A DNA stretch of 64,000 nucleotides from Haliclystus octoradiatus (lineage: Eukaryota; Cnidaria; Staurozoa; Stauromedusae; Haliclystidae). Below, piece after piece: positions 37,301-48,900 of the stretch. Location of the stretch: contig OU744449.1 of NCBI GenBank assembly GCA_916610825.1, forward strand, positions 21,421,344 to 21,485,343, given 5' to 3'. The stretch's first letter is position 1. Every line of letters begins with the position of its first letter. The position numbers and the translations under genes are program-made. Below the pieces are notes generated by a model. That model made no database searches. It saw nothing but the letters and a program-made list of their open reading frames with translations, and was not told where the DNA came from.

Positions 37301-39098
37301 CTAAATCATTTAACTATGACTGTTGCAAACATTACTTTGCAAATAGAATAATCAAGCCATGGAACTCTCTTCCTGAAGAAGTTATATCGTCTAGTTCTTT
37401 ACAAACATTCAAATTTAAACTTAATCACGTTAATTTATCACAGTTCTGTAACTTTTCCTTTGCCTGTTAATTATTTCTGATAACATAGTTTTCTTTATAT
37501 ATATATACTTTTTTTTTAAAGGTCACATGTAAGTGAGGATACATTTAAAAATATCCTCCTTTGTTTATTTGCCTGTTAGCCATTGTGCTACAAAATACAT
37601 ACATACGTACATACATACACAAGTCAAATATGAATTCGTTGAGTAATCTTACAGACGTCAAGACTGATTAGAATAGCATGTCTAATTTTTGACTATTTTA
37701 AACTATATTACACGCTCTGCTGTATGGCATTAAGCACTATCACATTCAGTAAAGACAAATAATAAATACTGAGTATTTATATCTATGTACGGTATTAAAT
37801 AATTACAACAACTTACCTCTTTACTACTTCTATGTCTACTCTTCACCTCAGCAATTATAACACCAATAATATCATTATTAAACGTTGCAGCAAGTGCAAA
37901 GAATCTACTATTTGATGTCACCTCATTGTACCACACATCAGGATAACTGAAATAGAATTTTCACAATAAATATTTCGGTATAACCATATAAAAAATGTTG
38001 AAAGATCTGTGTCATAAAAGTTGTTTTCATCTAGGACTGATACATCTTGTGTAGCATTACCGGGAAAAAGACATTAATAAACTGTTACGTTCTACTCTAC
38101 TTGAGCAGTTATTTATCATCGATCAGAAATCGCAAGAAATCGTAGACAGGGTTTATATTTCAGATAATTCGTACCCACTGATAGGCAACTAATAAATATC
38201 AGAATGTTGATCAGAACAGTTTTTGTTTTATACAATGCATTATCTTACTCTAAGCCAATTTGCAGAGAACTGCAGTGGGCCAGTCTGCAAAGAATGGCAA
38301 TCTTGACGAGATCTTGGGGGCGGCAACTGATCAAATTTGACTTCAGGGGTGGCAAAATCGATCATTTCAGCAAAAATTGCAAAGAAAACGACAAAAAAAT
38401 CATTTTCAACTGACGATTTTCGATGAAAACTGCAGCTTCAGGGGCGGCAGTCATGAGAAAATTTCCATCTCGGGGGGCAGCTGCCATGCTTTGCAGACCG
38501 GGCAGTGGGTTTCCTAAGATAATATTTCAACTCTCTCAAGTCGCCCGCAAAAACTTTTGCTGGGAACTCTTTCTTTGACCAATATATTCTTACAACAAAA
38601 ACATCTTGCTAACTATTTATGTAAACGATCTGTTTTTTAACCGCGGAGAAGGCAAAATTCTGTCAACGAGCTGTTAAACTCTGTTACTTTGCAAATTGGA
38701 TGTTCGGAAGGTAGCGTAGGCCTACTAGCATTTCTAAATGGGCAAAATATTGTGATGTCGCACTAGCGTACAGCGCTGAGCTCAGATGCTGCTAGAAAGG
38801 CTGTAACTAGCCTAGGCCTACAATATTAATTAGTAGACCAACTTATAAATTTATAATATTAGTAGCCTAAGTATTGTAGCCTATAGAAATTTAGCCTAAA
38901 ATGTATTATGGAAATTCACAAAATACATGAGCTGACCGTATGAATTGCGGTATAACATCGACATATGTCTACTCACTCAATAGGGAACCAATTCTTGCAG
39001 AGCGTTTTGAGCTCGGCTTTATCAGTTGCTTGGAGAAATCTTAACTGAATCTTGCTTAGGAAATGTCCAGGAACAAAGGAATGTAGCTGCGATGACAT
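28333..39098 (-). CDS. NAA60: N-alpha-acetyltransferase 60 (NatF/HAT4), complete, 5 exons
   Basis: NAA60 is the Golgi-anchored N-terminal acetyltransferase that modifies cytosol-facing Met-starting termini of membrane proteins. Exons: 38977-39098, 37817-37946, 36195-36291, 29963-30197 and 28333-28432; total 684 nt, 227 aa (human 242). Phases agree at each junction. Conserved stretches: WFPIDYPDVWYNEVTSN, AYILILGVAEPYRRKGIA (acetyl-CoA loop R-R-K-G-I-A, 112-117), CKAVYLHVLASNKAALQFY, NFEAHLYLPSYY and YVLYVNGGERPWTVL. The last exon encodes a short hydrophobic/amphipathic tail with TLMSRFAGLIGSIAW, which fits the membrane-anchoring C-terminal helix of NAA60. If the exon 4 donor at 29962 is not used, translation stops at 29935 after YPFLSDHI, giving 203 aa without the anchor. 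Introns contain a Ty3 element (30778-35554), a non-LTR fragment and hAT MITEs. Confidence 0.9.
28639..28704. mobile_element. GTTCATGAAC-family MITE, 66 bp
   Basis: CCCCTGCAAGAAAGAGTTCT to CTCCTAAACTGTTTTTAGCTGGGG; a minimal copy with one internal TTCATGAAC. Confidence 0.8.
28737..29040. mobile_element. Second copy of the 334-bp AGCCTGCG-group MITE
   Basis: Starts AGCCTGGGTACCAGCCC. Both arms contain CATAGGGT next to GAACTAA or AGTTCACT, and the middle has CACACTGTCACAAAACATCA as at 39727-40060. The right end is degraded, so the border is approximate. Confidence 0.75.
29199..29359. mobile_element. GTTCATGAAC-family MITE, about 160 bp, left end worn
   Basis: ACAGTTCAGGACTTTATGAA to CTCCTGAACTGTTTTTTGCAGGG, with two GGCC centre motifs (TTAATGGCCCC and TTTGGGGCCAT), suggesting internal duplication. 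Confidence 0.8.
30778..30867 (-). repeat. 3' LTR (90 bp, internally deleted) of the Ty3-type element
   Basis: It has the same TG..CA ends as the 5' copy, with about 80 bp missing from the middle. The two copies also differ by several substitutions, so the insertion is not recent. Confidence 0.88.
30868..30880 (-). other. Polypurine tract of the Ty3-type element
   Basis: On the minus strand, CCCAGAGGGGGCA immediately precedes the 3' LTR, in the expected place for plus-strand priming. Confidence 0.7.
30929..34413 (-). pseudogene. Decayed pol gene of the Ty3-type element (protease, RT, RNase H, integrase)
   Basis: Frame 33352-34413 carries CCHC-like zinc knuckles (CGYCGKSYHARNDC), the protease site LPDSGAACNVI and the RT start (GESPDWIHPMVVIPKK). 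Frame 32036-33379 carries FFTTLDVRCGYWQ, the catalytic loop VEDVLVYD (Glu where the family has Asp), RNase H (LRLETDAAQSKGLGY, ATEIELTAVVWA) and the start of integrase. Frame 31464-32084 has the integrase HHCC domain (H-L-x-H-L-G, CTVCAEQQSS) and core (ITIDGGPQF-like LTIDGGPQF). 30929-31195 is a basic integrase tail in another frame. Breaks between frames and the altered RT site argue against activity. Confidence 0.85.
34447..35259 (-). pseudogene. Decayed gag gene of the Ty3-type element
   Basis: Two frames cover the region: 34864-35259, starting MSSTNLRKAAVQGL with a Gln-rich linker and DWKERFIGYW near its end, and 34447-34827 with the C-terminal capsid part (RLLDESCGF, LRDERVRDCLICGL). A frame break between them prevents a single product. 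Confidence 0.75.
35370..35384 (-). other. Primer-binding site of the Ty3-type element
   Basis: On the minus strand, TGGCGCAGTGGATTT starts directly after the terminal CA of the 5' LTR. The TGG start pairs with a tRNA CCA end; I cannot name the tRNA. Confidence 0.7.
35385..35554 (-). repeat. 5' LTR (170 bp) of the Ty3-type element
   Basis: On the minus strand it begins TGTGGTATATTCC and ends CTATTACA. It matches the other LTR at both ends but keeps an 80-bp interior that the 3' copy lacks. Confidence 0.9.
35978..36151. mobile_element. hAT-type MITE, CAGGGTCCGAC group, 174 bp, in NAA60 intron 3
   Basis: Left end CAGGGTCCAACAAAGG, right end GTCAGACTCTG and a perfect 8-bp duplication GTCCTGAT (35970-35977 and 36152-36159). 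Confidence 0.9.
36380..36583. mobile_element. hAT-type MITE, CAGGGTCCGAC group, 204 bp, in NAA60 intron 2
   Basis: Left end CAGGGTCCGACAAATG, right end GTTGGACCTTG and a perfect 8-bp duplication GTTATGAT (36372-36379 and 36584-36591). It carries CCTTCCGGAAACCT on both arms. Confidence 0.92.
36781..37470 (+). pseudogene. 3' fragment of a CR1/jockey-type non-LTR retrotransposon
   Basis: A 229-codon open stretch matches the C-terminal part of non-LTR reverse transcriptases: YVRPMLESSTPVWNPYL, LENVQRSFTRYV, LAYLNLESLELRRLKFDL, IIKPWNSLPEEVISS and FKFKLNHV. The RT catalytic core is missing, as in 5'-truncated insertions. It lies in NAA60 intron 2, antisense to that gene. A short CATA microsatellite follows at 37594-37620 and may be its 3' tail. 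Confidence 0.85.
37594..37620. repeat. CATA microsatellite after the non-LTR fragment
   Basis: ACATACATACGTACATACATACA, possibly the simple 3' tail of the insertion at 36781. Confidence 0.8.
38273..38507. mobile_element. Candidate hAT-like MITE in NAA60 intron 1
   Basis: Imperfect inverted ends CAGTGGGCCAGTCTGC / GCAGACCGGGCAGTG with internal CTTCAGGGGTGGC and CTTCAGGGGCGGC. No clear target duplication. Confidence 0.5.
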
Positions 39099-39726
39099 AC
39101 ACAAATCGTTACCAGGAGAATACGAAAGTCTTTAGCTGTTTTATGCTTAGTCGAAAAATCTTCATAACTTATTAATCGTAGAAAGAAAGGAGTAAAACTC
39201 CACTCCTCTTATGCTCAAATATGTGGCTCAATTATTGGTATTGAATATTGATCATTTCGGAACAGAAAAATGAAAAGTATTATGGATCTGTCTCCTTTGT
39301 AGGCGAGCAGGATTGCTTTAAAATTCAAAGCGAGGTACTAGAATGGCGGCAGATTGTACACAAATCAAAACTTAGAAAGTGTAATAATGTGCAAATCTAA
39401 TCCAAAAAATTATCTTAGATAAGCTACTGAATAGCTCATTTAATTAAGTTGAAATAAATTACAAGGTTCAGCTAGAACCATGCAAGAGTAAGTATTTGTA
39501 AAGTGATGCGTAATTTTGAAAGATATTGAAGTGGTACGACAGAATTAAAGTAGGTACTCATCATCATCAATTAGCCTATTCAGCGCCCGATAATCTTGGA
39601 GCTCTTTTTCACGGGACTGTACATAATAAGCAAAATATTATAACAGTTTATAATAATCTATAATAGAAAAGAGAATTATTTACCGAGAGAATAGTCAAGT
39701 TCCAAGTACAGTACTAGCCAATAGCT

Positions 39727-40060
39727 AGCCTGCGTAGGCTACTGCCCCGAGGTTTATTTGTAAAACTATAGGGTCTGTGAACTAATGTGTGATTCTCAGC
39801 CCATTGAAAATAGCACCTATATAAATTTTGTAAATTATTCATACTCCAATTCACACACTGTCACAAAACATCAATTGTCATAAAATCACAACTCTTCGTC
39901 AAACACGTCATAGTTATCAGCCGGGGCAATGATCTTAATAATAATACGACGTAATGCATAAATTATATTCCAAACTCATGGGAACTTGTTGGGCTAAAAA
40001 TCACACATTAGTTCACAGACCCTATGGTTTCAGAAAAATCTTGGGGCTGGTACGCAGGCT
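39727..40060. mobile_element. hAT-like MITE, 334 bp, AGCCTGCG group, between NAA60 and CCDC57
   Basis: Ends AGCCTGCGTA and TACGCAGGCT. Both arms have CATAGGGTCTGTGAACTAA or its complement. Flanks AGCCAATAGC are shared on both sides (39716-39726 and 40061-40070). The interior matches the copy near 28737. Confidence 0.85.
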
Positions 40061-41335
40061 AGCCAATAGCCAGTCTTCATTTTTTGTATGAATCGGGGAA
40101 GATCTTCCCCGCACATTTTGAGACGACTTTTTCCGCGACCGCGCATCAAAATGACGTTAAAATTCGCAATAATTTCACACTCAGAAAAATAAAACCCACA
40201 TTTCATTCAAACAACAGTCATCTGCGAAAGATGTTTAAAAAAATCAATTTCATTGCAAAATTCATGTCAGGTGTTTGCAACTTGAATAAATTATAAATAA
40301 TAGCCTATGGTACTTTTTCGCCTTAACTTTAATACGCCGTAAAAAGTAAACCGTGTCAACAAACTCTCGCTCAAATTCTAAGGCAACAACAGATAGAAAT
40401 TGAAATTCATTGACATGTGAAAGTAGCGGCGCTTTTGAAACTGGATATCTCACACCATTTATTTTGAGCAACGCTTGAATGAGCACTGCGTGTTTCGTGT
40501 TCAACAATCGGTAAGGCACTTATTTATCACAAAGAAGCAGTTTATTAAATAAATACTATTCTGGTCTTAATACATTAACAGTTTATTAGCCTACTGCAAA
40601 GTTTGTAAATAAGACACAATGAAAGTAGTAGAAACCATAGTTGTGATGGCTAATTTCTTTAAAAATTTTCCCTCGCTCCGGTCACGTGTCATATTATGTA
40701 TTTCATTTTTGTAGGCTAACATCATATAAATTCAGCACATTGCTTGTCACAATCTGTTTCATGTTTGCATCAAAATCAGACAACGAATGTTTAATTATTG
40801 AAATACAACACTAGAATAAACAAAAGTAGCCAAAATATGTCTGATTCTTCGTAAAAATTCAATCATTTTCAATTCATAACTGCCACCAAATTCTACAGCA
40901 CGTTTACCACATTATTTGTCAAAATCTGGATCATGTTTACTTGGACTTTAAAATCGAATTAACAGAATTCCCACTCCAAAATGAACATAAAACTACAAAT
41001 CATAAAACACTAAGACATGAAACTTTTGAAAAATGTTATTAAAAAGCGGCTTTGCGTCATATATCCGTCATTTTTTCGTGGACATTTTCCGTTAAACCGA
41101 GCAATTGTTACCATCGATTTTTTCTTCTCCGCGCATTTACAAAGAATGCAGTCTGGGCCAATAGGTCATCATTATTGATCATATTGCCATGCTCTAGCAA
41201 AGTAGCAAGTTGGCAAATTCTACTCCACGGAGGACAGAACATTCATAGCAATTAGCAATTAATTGATTTACTCCTTACCTATTCAAAGTCACATGACGCC
41301 AGTTCAAAAAAAATTGCGTACTTTACACATACATT

Positions 41336-42466
41336 TTCACATTTTACCACTATTACAGAAAGGAGATTGAAGCCGTGCAATATTCATGCAGCGCTGGCAC
41401 TAAATGATGAGTCTAGACTGCATAGACGTTTGAGTGTTTGATGTGATTAATTGTTTGTTTTTCAAGAGACATTGATTTGTGAATAAATATTTTCATGTTA
41501 ACTTTTTCTTATATAAAACCAAACGCATGTTATTCGAATTTGAATGGAGTAGCCTACATTTGAATATGTTCTGTCGTCGTTCTCGTTTTGTGCAACACCT
41601 GAAAATTACCATAGGCCTACGTTTGAATATTTTGCATGACGTGCGAGGATGTGACACTTCGCTGTGACGTCAAATTGTCAAAGGAGATTCGGTTGAAGGC
41701 AAATTTCCTTTTTAACACCTCAAAATCATTGCAATTTATTTGGAATCCAAGGGCATTCACGCAATCCCTAGCCTCATTCCATCACGTCCCTCATTTCCGC
41801 GCTGCGCTTCAGTGAGGGCCTAATAAAACTGAAGGTTGAAAACTGTGCCATAAACCAAAATATGTTGTGCCCAATCACAGTGTACCTTGGTATCACGTGA
41901 GTTACAGACAGGTGTTGGTTCGTCAGCCCATCGAAGAACAATACAACGAGGTACGAACAGAAATAGAAATTTGCTGAATTCAGCTATTTTGAATTTCAAC
42001 AATTTGTAAATACTGTAAACTGTCAAAGCAAATTAAAAACATAAGTGTATGGGATTTATTTTGGATCAAATGGAGTAAAAATATTAGAAATAATAAATTG
42101 CATTATCTTGAAGGACTGTATGAACATTATGAAGGCATTTTTGGGACGTAGGCCTATTATACTAAATAAGAGAAAAAAGCATCATGTTTTGAAGTAGCGG
42201 TCACCATCGTCCAAAAATTGTAACACTTCTGTCGGTTTGAAACTTGATTTAAAAAATTAAAATCAAAGAATACTTTAAATTAAATATCAATTCTCCAAAA
42301 TACAATATTGATCAATCTCTTACATGTGGAATGTGAAATACAATTAAAATATCAGATCAAATGTCCACAGGCCTACTGTCTAGACTCATCCTGTAGCGTT
42401 ATGCGTGACGATAGATGGCGCGAGTATTGCACGGCTTCAACCTCCTTTCTGGGATCGCGATAAAAT
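41336..42466. repeat. Inverted repeat pair about 90 bp long flanking 0.95 kb upstream of CCDC57
   Basis: Left (41336-41420): TTCACATTTTA, CAGAAAGGAG, TTGAAGCCGTGCAATA and GATGAGTCTAGAC. Right (42375-42466) holds the same blocks in reverse complement order. Could be the ends of a non-autonomous DNA transposon; no target duplication found. It ends about 90 bp before the CCDC57 start codon. Confidence 0.65.
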
Positions 42467-42558
42467 GTGAAGATATAATAAAATATGCATCCTTTTTTAA
42501 ATTGAATACTGTAGGCCTATGAACAATTTGGAGCTATCAAACTATCCAAAGTTTCAAA

Positions 42559-42922
42559 ATGGATGATGAGATTAATAAACTAAATTATCTTGTGGAAGAA
42601 AAGCAAAAAGAATTAGGAGATCTAGCAGCTTTAAGAATAAAGAAACTTGAAAATGCTCTATCAGAAACAAAGAAATGTCTTTCAACGCAACAAGAGGAGT
42701 TCATTTTATTAAAAAATGATTTTGTGTACAATTTGTCCTTGTTCAAAGAAAGGGATAAAGAAATTGATTCTCTTGAGAATGAACTAAATCGAGTAAAACA
42801 GCAGCTATGTGCTAAAGTTGGTGAAATCAGTCAATTGAAAATTGAAATAGATAATTGGAAAGAAAAACTTACAAATGAGAAGAAGAAATTAGAAGAATCT
42901 AAACATTTTTTTAGAAAGGTAG

Positions 42923-42960
<38 letters not shown>

Positions 42961-45900
42961 AAATTTATGTTTATCTAATAGCAGATAATATAGGGCTCTA
43001 TGTCTTCATTTGACAGAGCGGTAAATAATAATAATATATGGCGAAAGAGTCAAAGAATACACATTCTTTACTGTTACTCAAGTTTCACGCTTTTCACAGC
43101 GATCTTCAGACAGATTTTTTACTCAATGAAAAATATACATGATATCTACGTTCTATGGTCAACTCTCCGTAATGCTGCTTTCTATTGTTTAATTAATACA
43201 ATGCTATTGTTATTGCTATTGTTAATACAAGTGGTGGAAAAATGTGATGGTTTCCTTTATTCTCAGTAAATGATTATTTATTATGTTTTTGATTTATTAA
43301 AATTGGACAGGTAATATTTATTTTCGTGACGACATTTAGATATTAATTCAGTTTTTTTGTTTATTATTGGTTCTTCTGCGCATATAATATGATATTTTTC
43401 TAAGATATTTTTCTCTTAGAAAAATATCATATTATATGCGCAGAAGAACCAATAATAAACAAAAAAACTGAATTAATATCTAAATGTCGTCACGAAAATA
43501 AATATTACCTGTCCAATTTTAATAAATCAAAAACATAATAAATAATCATTTACTGAGAATAAAGGAAACCATCACATTTTTCCACCACTTGTATTAACAA
43601 TAGCAATAACAATAGCATTGTATTAATTAAACAATAGAAAGCAGCATTACGGAGAGTTGACCATAGAACGTAGATATCATGTATATTTTTCATGGATAAA
43701 AAATCTGTCTGAAGATCGCTGTGAAAAGCGTGAAACTTGAGTAACAGTAAAGAATGTGTATTCTTTGACTCTTTCGCCATATATTATTATTATATATATA
43801 TATATATATATATATTTATAAACTGTGAGCCTTATGTTAAAGCGGGTTTGTCTGGTTGTGATTTACATATAAAAGTTTGTAAAGGTCGCAAACTGTTCAT
43901 GAAACCAACAAATTATATTGCATGGGATGTCATTGTTATCATTTTAGAATTCATTGGATTATGAAGATAAAATTAAATTACTCCAATCAAAACTATCTCA
44001 TGCAATTAATGAACAAGGGGATCAATTGTCCACAATCAAAGAAGAATTGGATAAAAAGTTGAGGTAAGATGCATCCTTGTTATTTTAAGTTTTAAAAACC
44101 ATTTCGGATTGCACACATTTTTTCACGGCCTTGTATTCTAGGATAAATCACAATCATTGAGGTTACTTTTGATAGTTTTTAAAGTTATAAACTGACTAGA
44201 TACAAGCCAATGTATTTTGAATGATGGTGGCAAAAGGATTTAGGTTTGAGACAATGGGGGTATTTCCACAACCGGTTAACCAAAATACATGTGCAGACAT
44301 TTAGGCCCTGTTTACAAGTAGCGTGAGTTACCAATGTAGGCCTAGGCGAATTACCCAGGTCAATTGTTTAAGTGCGTTTTGTTTACAGGCAAAGCGAGGA
44401 AGTTGTCTTGCCTCCCTGAGCTACTTGCCTCGACAGACAGGGTTACCATAGTAGCCGAAGTAACTTTTTGCATTGTAGACAGAAATATGTGAGTAACTCG
44501 GGTAGGCAGGTCATGCTTTATATTGTTTCAAACATTTGTGCATCAAAACTCTCTTGTTCTCCAAATCGTACAATTTCAATGCGTATTGCTTAGAATGTCA
44601 TTCAAATTATTCAACAAATGTAAGTGGACTTTTGGATATGTGTTGTAAACACATAGCAAAATACAACTCGGCAAGGCGAGTAATTTGCATACACGGGTAA
44701 CTCACCCCCTTGTAAACAGTGCCTTAATCACAAAAAAGTACGCATTTCCTAGCAATTAACAAAAAGCAAATACATGCAATTTTTGTAGGATTTCAAAATG
44801 TTCATTTTCTCACCATGTTTGTTCAAAGATGTCATAAGGCTTGCAGGCAGGGTCAGACAAAAATAAGAATCCTGGAATTCTGTACTCCAGAAAGAATAGA
44901 GCAGATTCAGAAGAAGATTGATATGATTTATTGATCAAACTTCTACAAAAAATTCAGATCAAAATGTTGAAATGCCTCTAGGATGCTAGAAGTCTGAACC
45001 TCTTGTCGCACCCTGCTTGTAGGAGAAAATATCCAAGCCAGCAAACATATGCGTTCACAATTTATCAAATATTATAGAAATTCAATAACAATATTGCCAA
45101 CTTTTACTATATTGATATTTTTGAAAACAGAAGTTCATTTTATTTCACATCTTCTTTTCCAATAGTGATTAACTTTAGCAAGTTCCTAGGCTGGATAGCA
45201 AACACTAAATTCCCTGCATAGGAGCTTTCAATAAGCAACCAAAACATAGAAAGAGAAGCCATCAACATTCTCAAATTTTTTACCATTGCGCAAAAATGTT
45301 TCTTTTTTCATTCCTTTCTTCGCGTTCCCGACTTTTTACGAAATGCTTTTAATTTAGGCAACAGACATTTCCTTTTCCTGGTCAGTCTTTTAATGATAGC
45401 TAACCCAGGCAAGAAATTAAAAATGTATTTTTAAAGAGATTAATCCATAATTTTGTACGACAACAATGTTGTGTTTCCATTCTTTTAATTTCAAGAGAAA
45501 TGAAATATCAATTTCTCAATGTCAAATATATCTTTTTCTTGTAACTTTGAATTGATTATAAAATTCAGGGAAAATGTACACTTCTCGCCACAGCTTTTTC
45601 CTTGTGATGTCACTAGAATAAGAGGATTGTATACTTGATCATAAGTCACAGGGTGATTTTTCAAGCAAAAATTTAAATTTATTGATTTTACACGTATAAG
45701 CCGCATCTTCATTTTTTGAATTATTTGAACATGAATTGTGGAAGAAACTACTATAATTTGAAATTAATTTTCATATATTTCTAGTTAAGTATGTGATAAG
45801 AAAATATGCCACTGTTTTTGTGAAATAATAATACACAATCATAGCAATGGCAAAAAAACAAATCAAAGCCAATTATTTGTGGATTTTACAAGCTGTAAAC

Positions 45901-48900
45901 ACCAGAGAAGGACTATAGTAAATAACAGTTGGTTTCAACAGTCAGAATTTCGGTTGGTTCTATTTTAAATCAAATACAGTATTTCACTCTTATTTTGTGA
46001 ACTATGTCTCGCAGTACCACAAGAGTCACTTAAAGAAACAAAGAAGAGGAAAATCAATCGCTGTGAATTGCCCATGATTTTTTGATGCCTTCCCGTTTTC
46101 TTCTAACGTCACTCTCGTGGGGCTATGACAAAACATTTCATATGCAGCTTGTGAAAGGTTCATGAAAAAATCCATCAACTTTTTGACTCATGGTTACGTA
46201 ACTGACCTTGAGTCTATCCTGTCATGATGGAAACGTTTTCATTTCATTTCATTTTTGACTAAATCTATTGTTCTTTTGAAATAACGTTCAACATACTGCT
46301 TTGCGTGCTAACAAAGGTCGAACAAAAAACGATTGCGCAAGAAACACCATTTTATTGTTAAAAATACAATGGGCATGCTGTGTGATTATTCCAAATTTTT
46401 AGCCAAATTTTTTTGACAAAAGTTTTTTCCATTGCCCGCCATGATGGCCGACTCGCAAGATTACAATTGTATTATTAAATGAAATGTTTTCTAATACTCC
46501 TGGATTAGTTTACATCGTGATTATCTCTTCATTGGTAGAACACATGATTGTTTTCTTCTTCTCGTCATTTGAAATGGTTAATGAAAGCTTTTAATCGTTC
46601 TGTAACATCACTATTTGAGGTGAAACTTCGAAGATAATTGTTGTTGTATTTTGACCATGAGAACTTTCAAACCGACAATTCATCATTTGGTTGGGGGCTT
46701 AGACAAGACAGTATTATATATTTATTGTTTGTATTGTTTTCTGAAGTTATTTATTACATCAAACTGCTAAGCCAGTCGTCATGGTTTTATTTTGTTTATT
46801 AAAATGTTTTAATTCTGCTGCGACATCAGCTTCAGAAGAGACAATTTTGCACGTCATTTACAACTCACACTTGTATTATAAGTAGTGAAAATCACTTCGT
46901 TTATTATATCTTGGTATGGTCTAGTGGTGGAGCGTCTGCATAAGGCGCGCGGGGTCTGTCCCATCGGTCTGCATTAACATTTTTTTCTTTGATTTATTAT
47001 TTGGATATATTTTTCTTTATATTATTATATTATTTGGATATTGTTATAATTTATTTTATTTGATTGAAGTTGATTTTTTTACTTGATCTGATTTTTATAT
47101 CATTCGATTGGATTGATTTACTTTTTTGAATTTTATTTGATTTGACTTATCTTTGCATGATGATTTGATTGATTTGATATTCTATTGAATTTGATTTCAA
47201 TTGGTTTATTTTGATTATTATATTATTCACCATGAGTCCGAGCGTAGCGGAGTTATTTTTATCAACTGTGTGTGATATATTGATATGTAGGCTAGTAATA
47301 TGTGATCTTGAGATCAGTGGGGTGTGTAGGATTTAGTTATGATATTGTTTGTGGTAACACGTCTTCCTAGTCTCAGTTGTATATCTGTGTGAAATGTTGT
47401 AGTGACGATGTTTTGAATATGTGATGTCATGTGGTATTTTTGGTATTGTGCATTGTGCATGTTGTTCACGTGATTGTATTGTTTGAGTGCATGTGATGCC
47501 ATGTGATAATTAGTAATGTGTTATGATTGGTGCTTCGTATTGTCATGTGATTAGTAACTGTTATATGTATTTTGAATGCCTGTTGTTTTGCCCTGTTGCT
47601 TGTTGACTGTCGCAGAAGAAAGAATAAAGTTTATAACGTGAATTTAGCTGCGTGTTTTCTGTCTCCTCCATGCCGACCCCGTAAGAATCTTACATAAGAA
47701 TCTTACAAACTGCTTGTGGACTTGTGAGCAGTTCATGAAAACGGGGGCCGCTTAGTGTTTACAAAATTGGTTCCTTTTGTTGCTAGCCTGTTAGTCGGAA
47801 TGGTAATGCAGTCTAATTTCTAATACACCATTATATATTCTATACACCCTTAGAAATGCTGATCTTGTCATTTCAATGGAAAGACAACAGCTTCAAGTTG
47901 ATTTTGATGATTTAACACAGAAACGAGAGAGAGAACACAAGACCAGAATCAAAGAAATTCTTAGCACTGTCTATAATCATGAAATGAAGGTATGTTGGAA
48001 ATTGTTAAAAATATTCCCAGATAAATTTATTGCCTAATATCAGATTTAAACTCCAGCAAAATGAACTTTATTTTTAAGACTTTAAACCTACGCATAGTGT
48101 TGTTTTTTCACCATTACTGTGCTTACCGTGGGGTGGCCAAATTAACATCTAATGTTGACAAATTTGGTAGGATTTAATTATTTTTTGTTACAGTTGAACT
48201 CAGTTAAAATCGATTTTCTAATTTCCCACCTCGTTTAATATCCCCACATAAAACTGATTTGTATGTCCAATTCTCCATACAAACTCTCATATTCCAACCT
48301 CGCTTAATATCCCACCTTGCAATTGAAAACTTGAAAATCCCAATTGAAAAACTTGTGAGATTAAGGATACTGTAAACTGGGGATAAGTTATAGGGACCAA
48401 CTCAAAGGGGTGGTAACTTCCAAAGGCCCCTTGAAGAAAAATCTGTAAAATTGTTTATATGATGTAATTGTGGTATTCTAGTTTGAGACTGATAGAACAC
48501 CACATAAATGTATGAAATAATGCATTTGTATATAAGTAGCTGGCCACCGACAGGGAGAGGATGAATAATGAGTATCATATGACTGTAGTAACAGAGCCTC
48601 TTTGACGGTGAACCAGGTATACAAGTTGATGTTCACACAATGACGGTTCAAGATTGAGAGAGCGAATACAGATAATACATTACTATTTACAAGGCAGAGA
48701 ATACGTGATTAATAAACGTAAGTTACAATATAAAGTTAACAATAGTACAGAGCTGTTATGCAGTCAAACCTCTTATAGCGGTCACCTCTATAAAGCGGTC
48801 ACCTGTCTATAGTGGTCGCTCTTGCAATGTCTAAAATAGTATTTTCTATTGAATCAGACCTGTAAATAAAGGCCACCTGTCTATAATTTATCTACCTATC

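Noticed and set aside
43000..43780. Identical ORFs on both strands ([17 protein letters not shown]...)
   Set aside because: They are the two arms of the 771-bp palindrome. No protein family is recognised and the composition is that of AT-rich DNA.
43024..43794. Penelope-like element
   Set aside because: The GTTACTCAAGTTTCACGC words looked familiar but there is no reverse transcriptase or GIY-YIG frame, and I cannot support the class.
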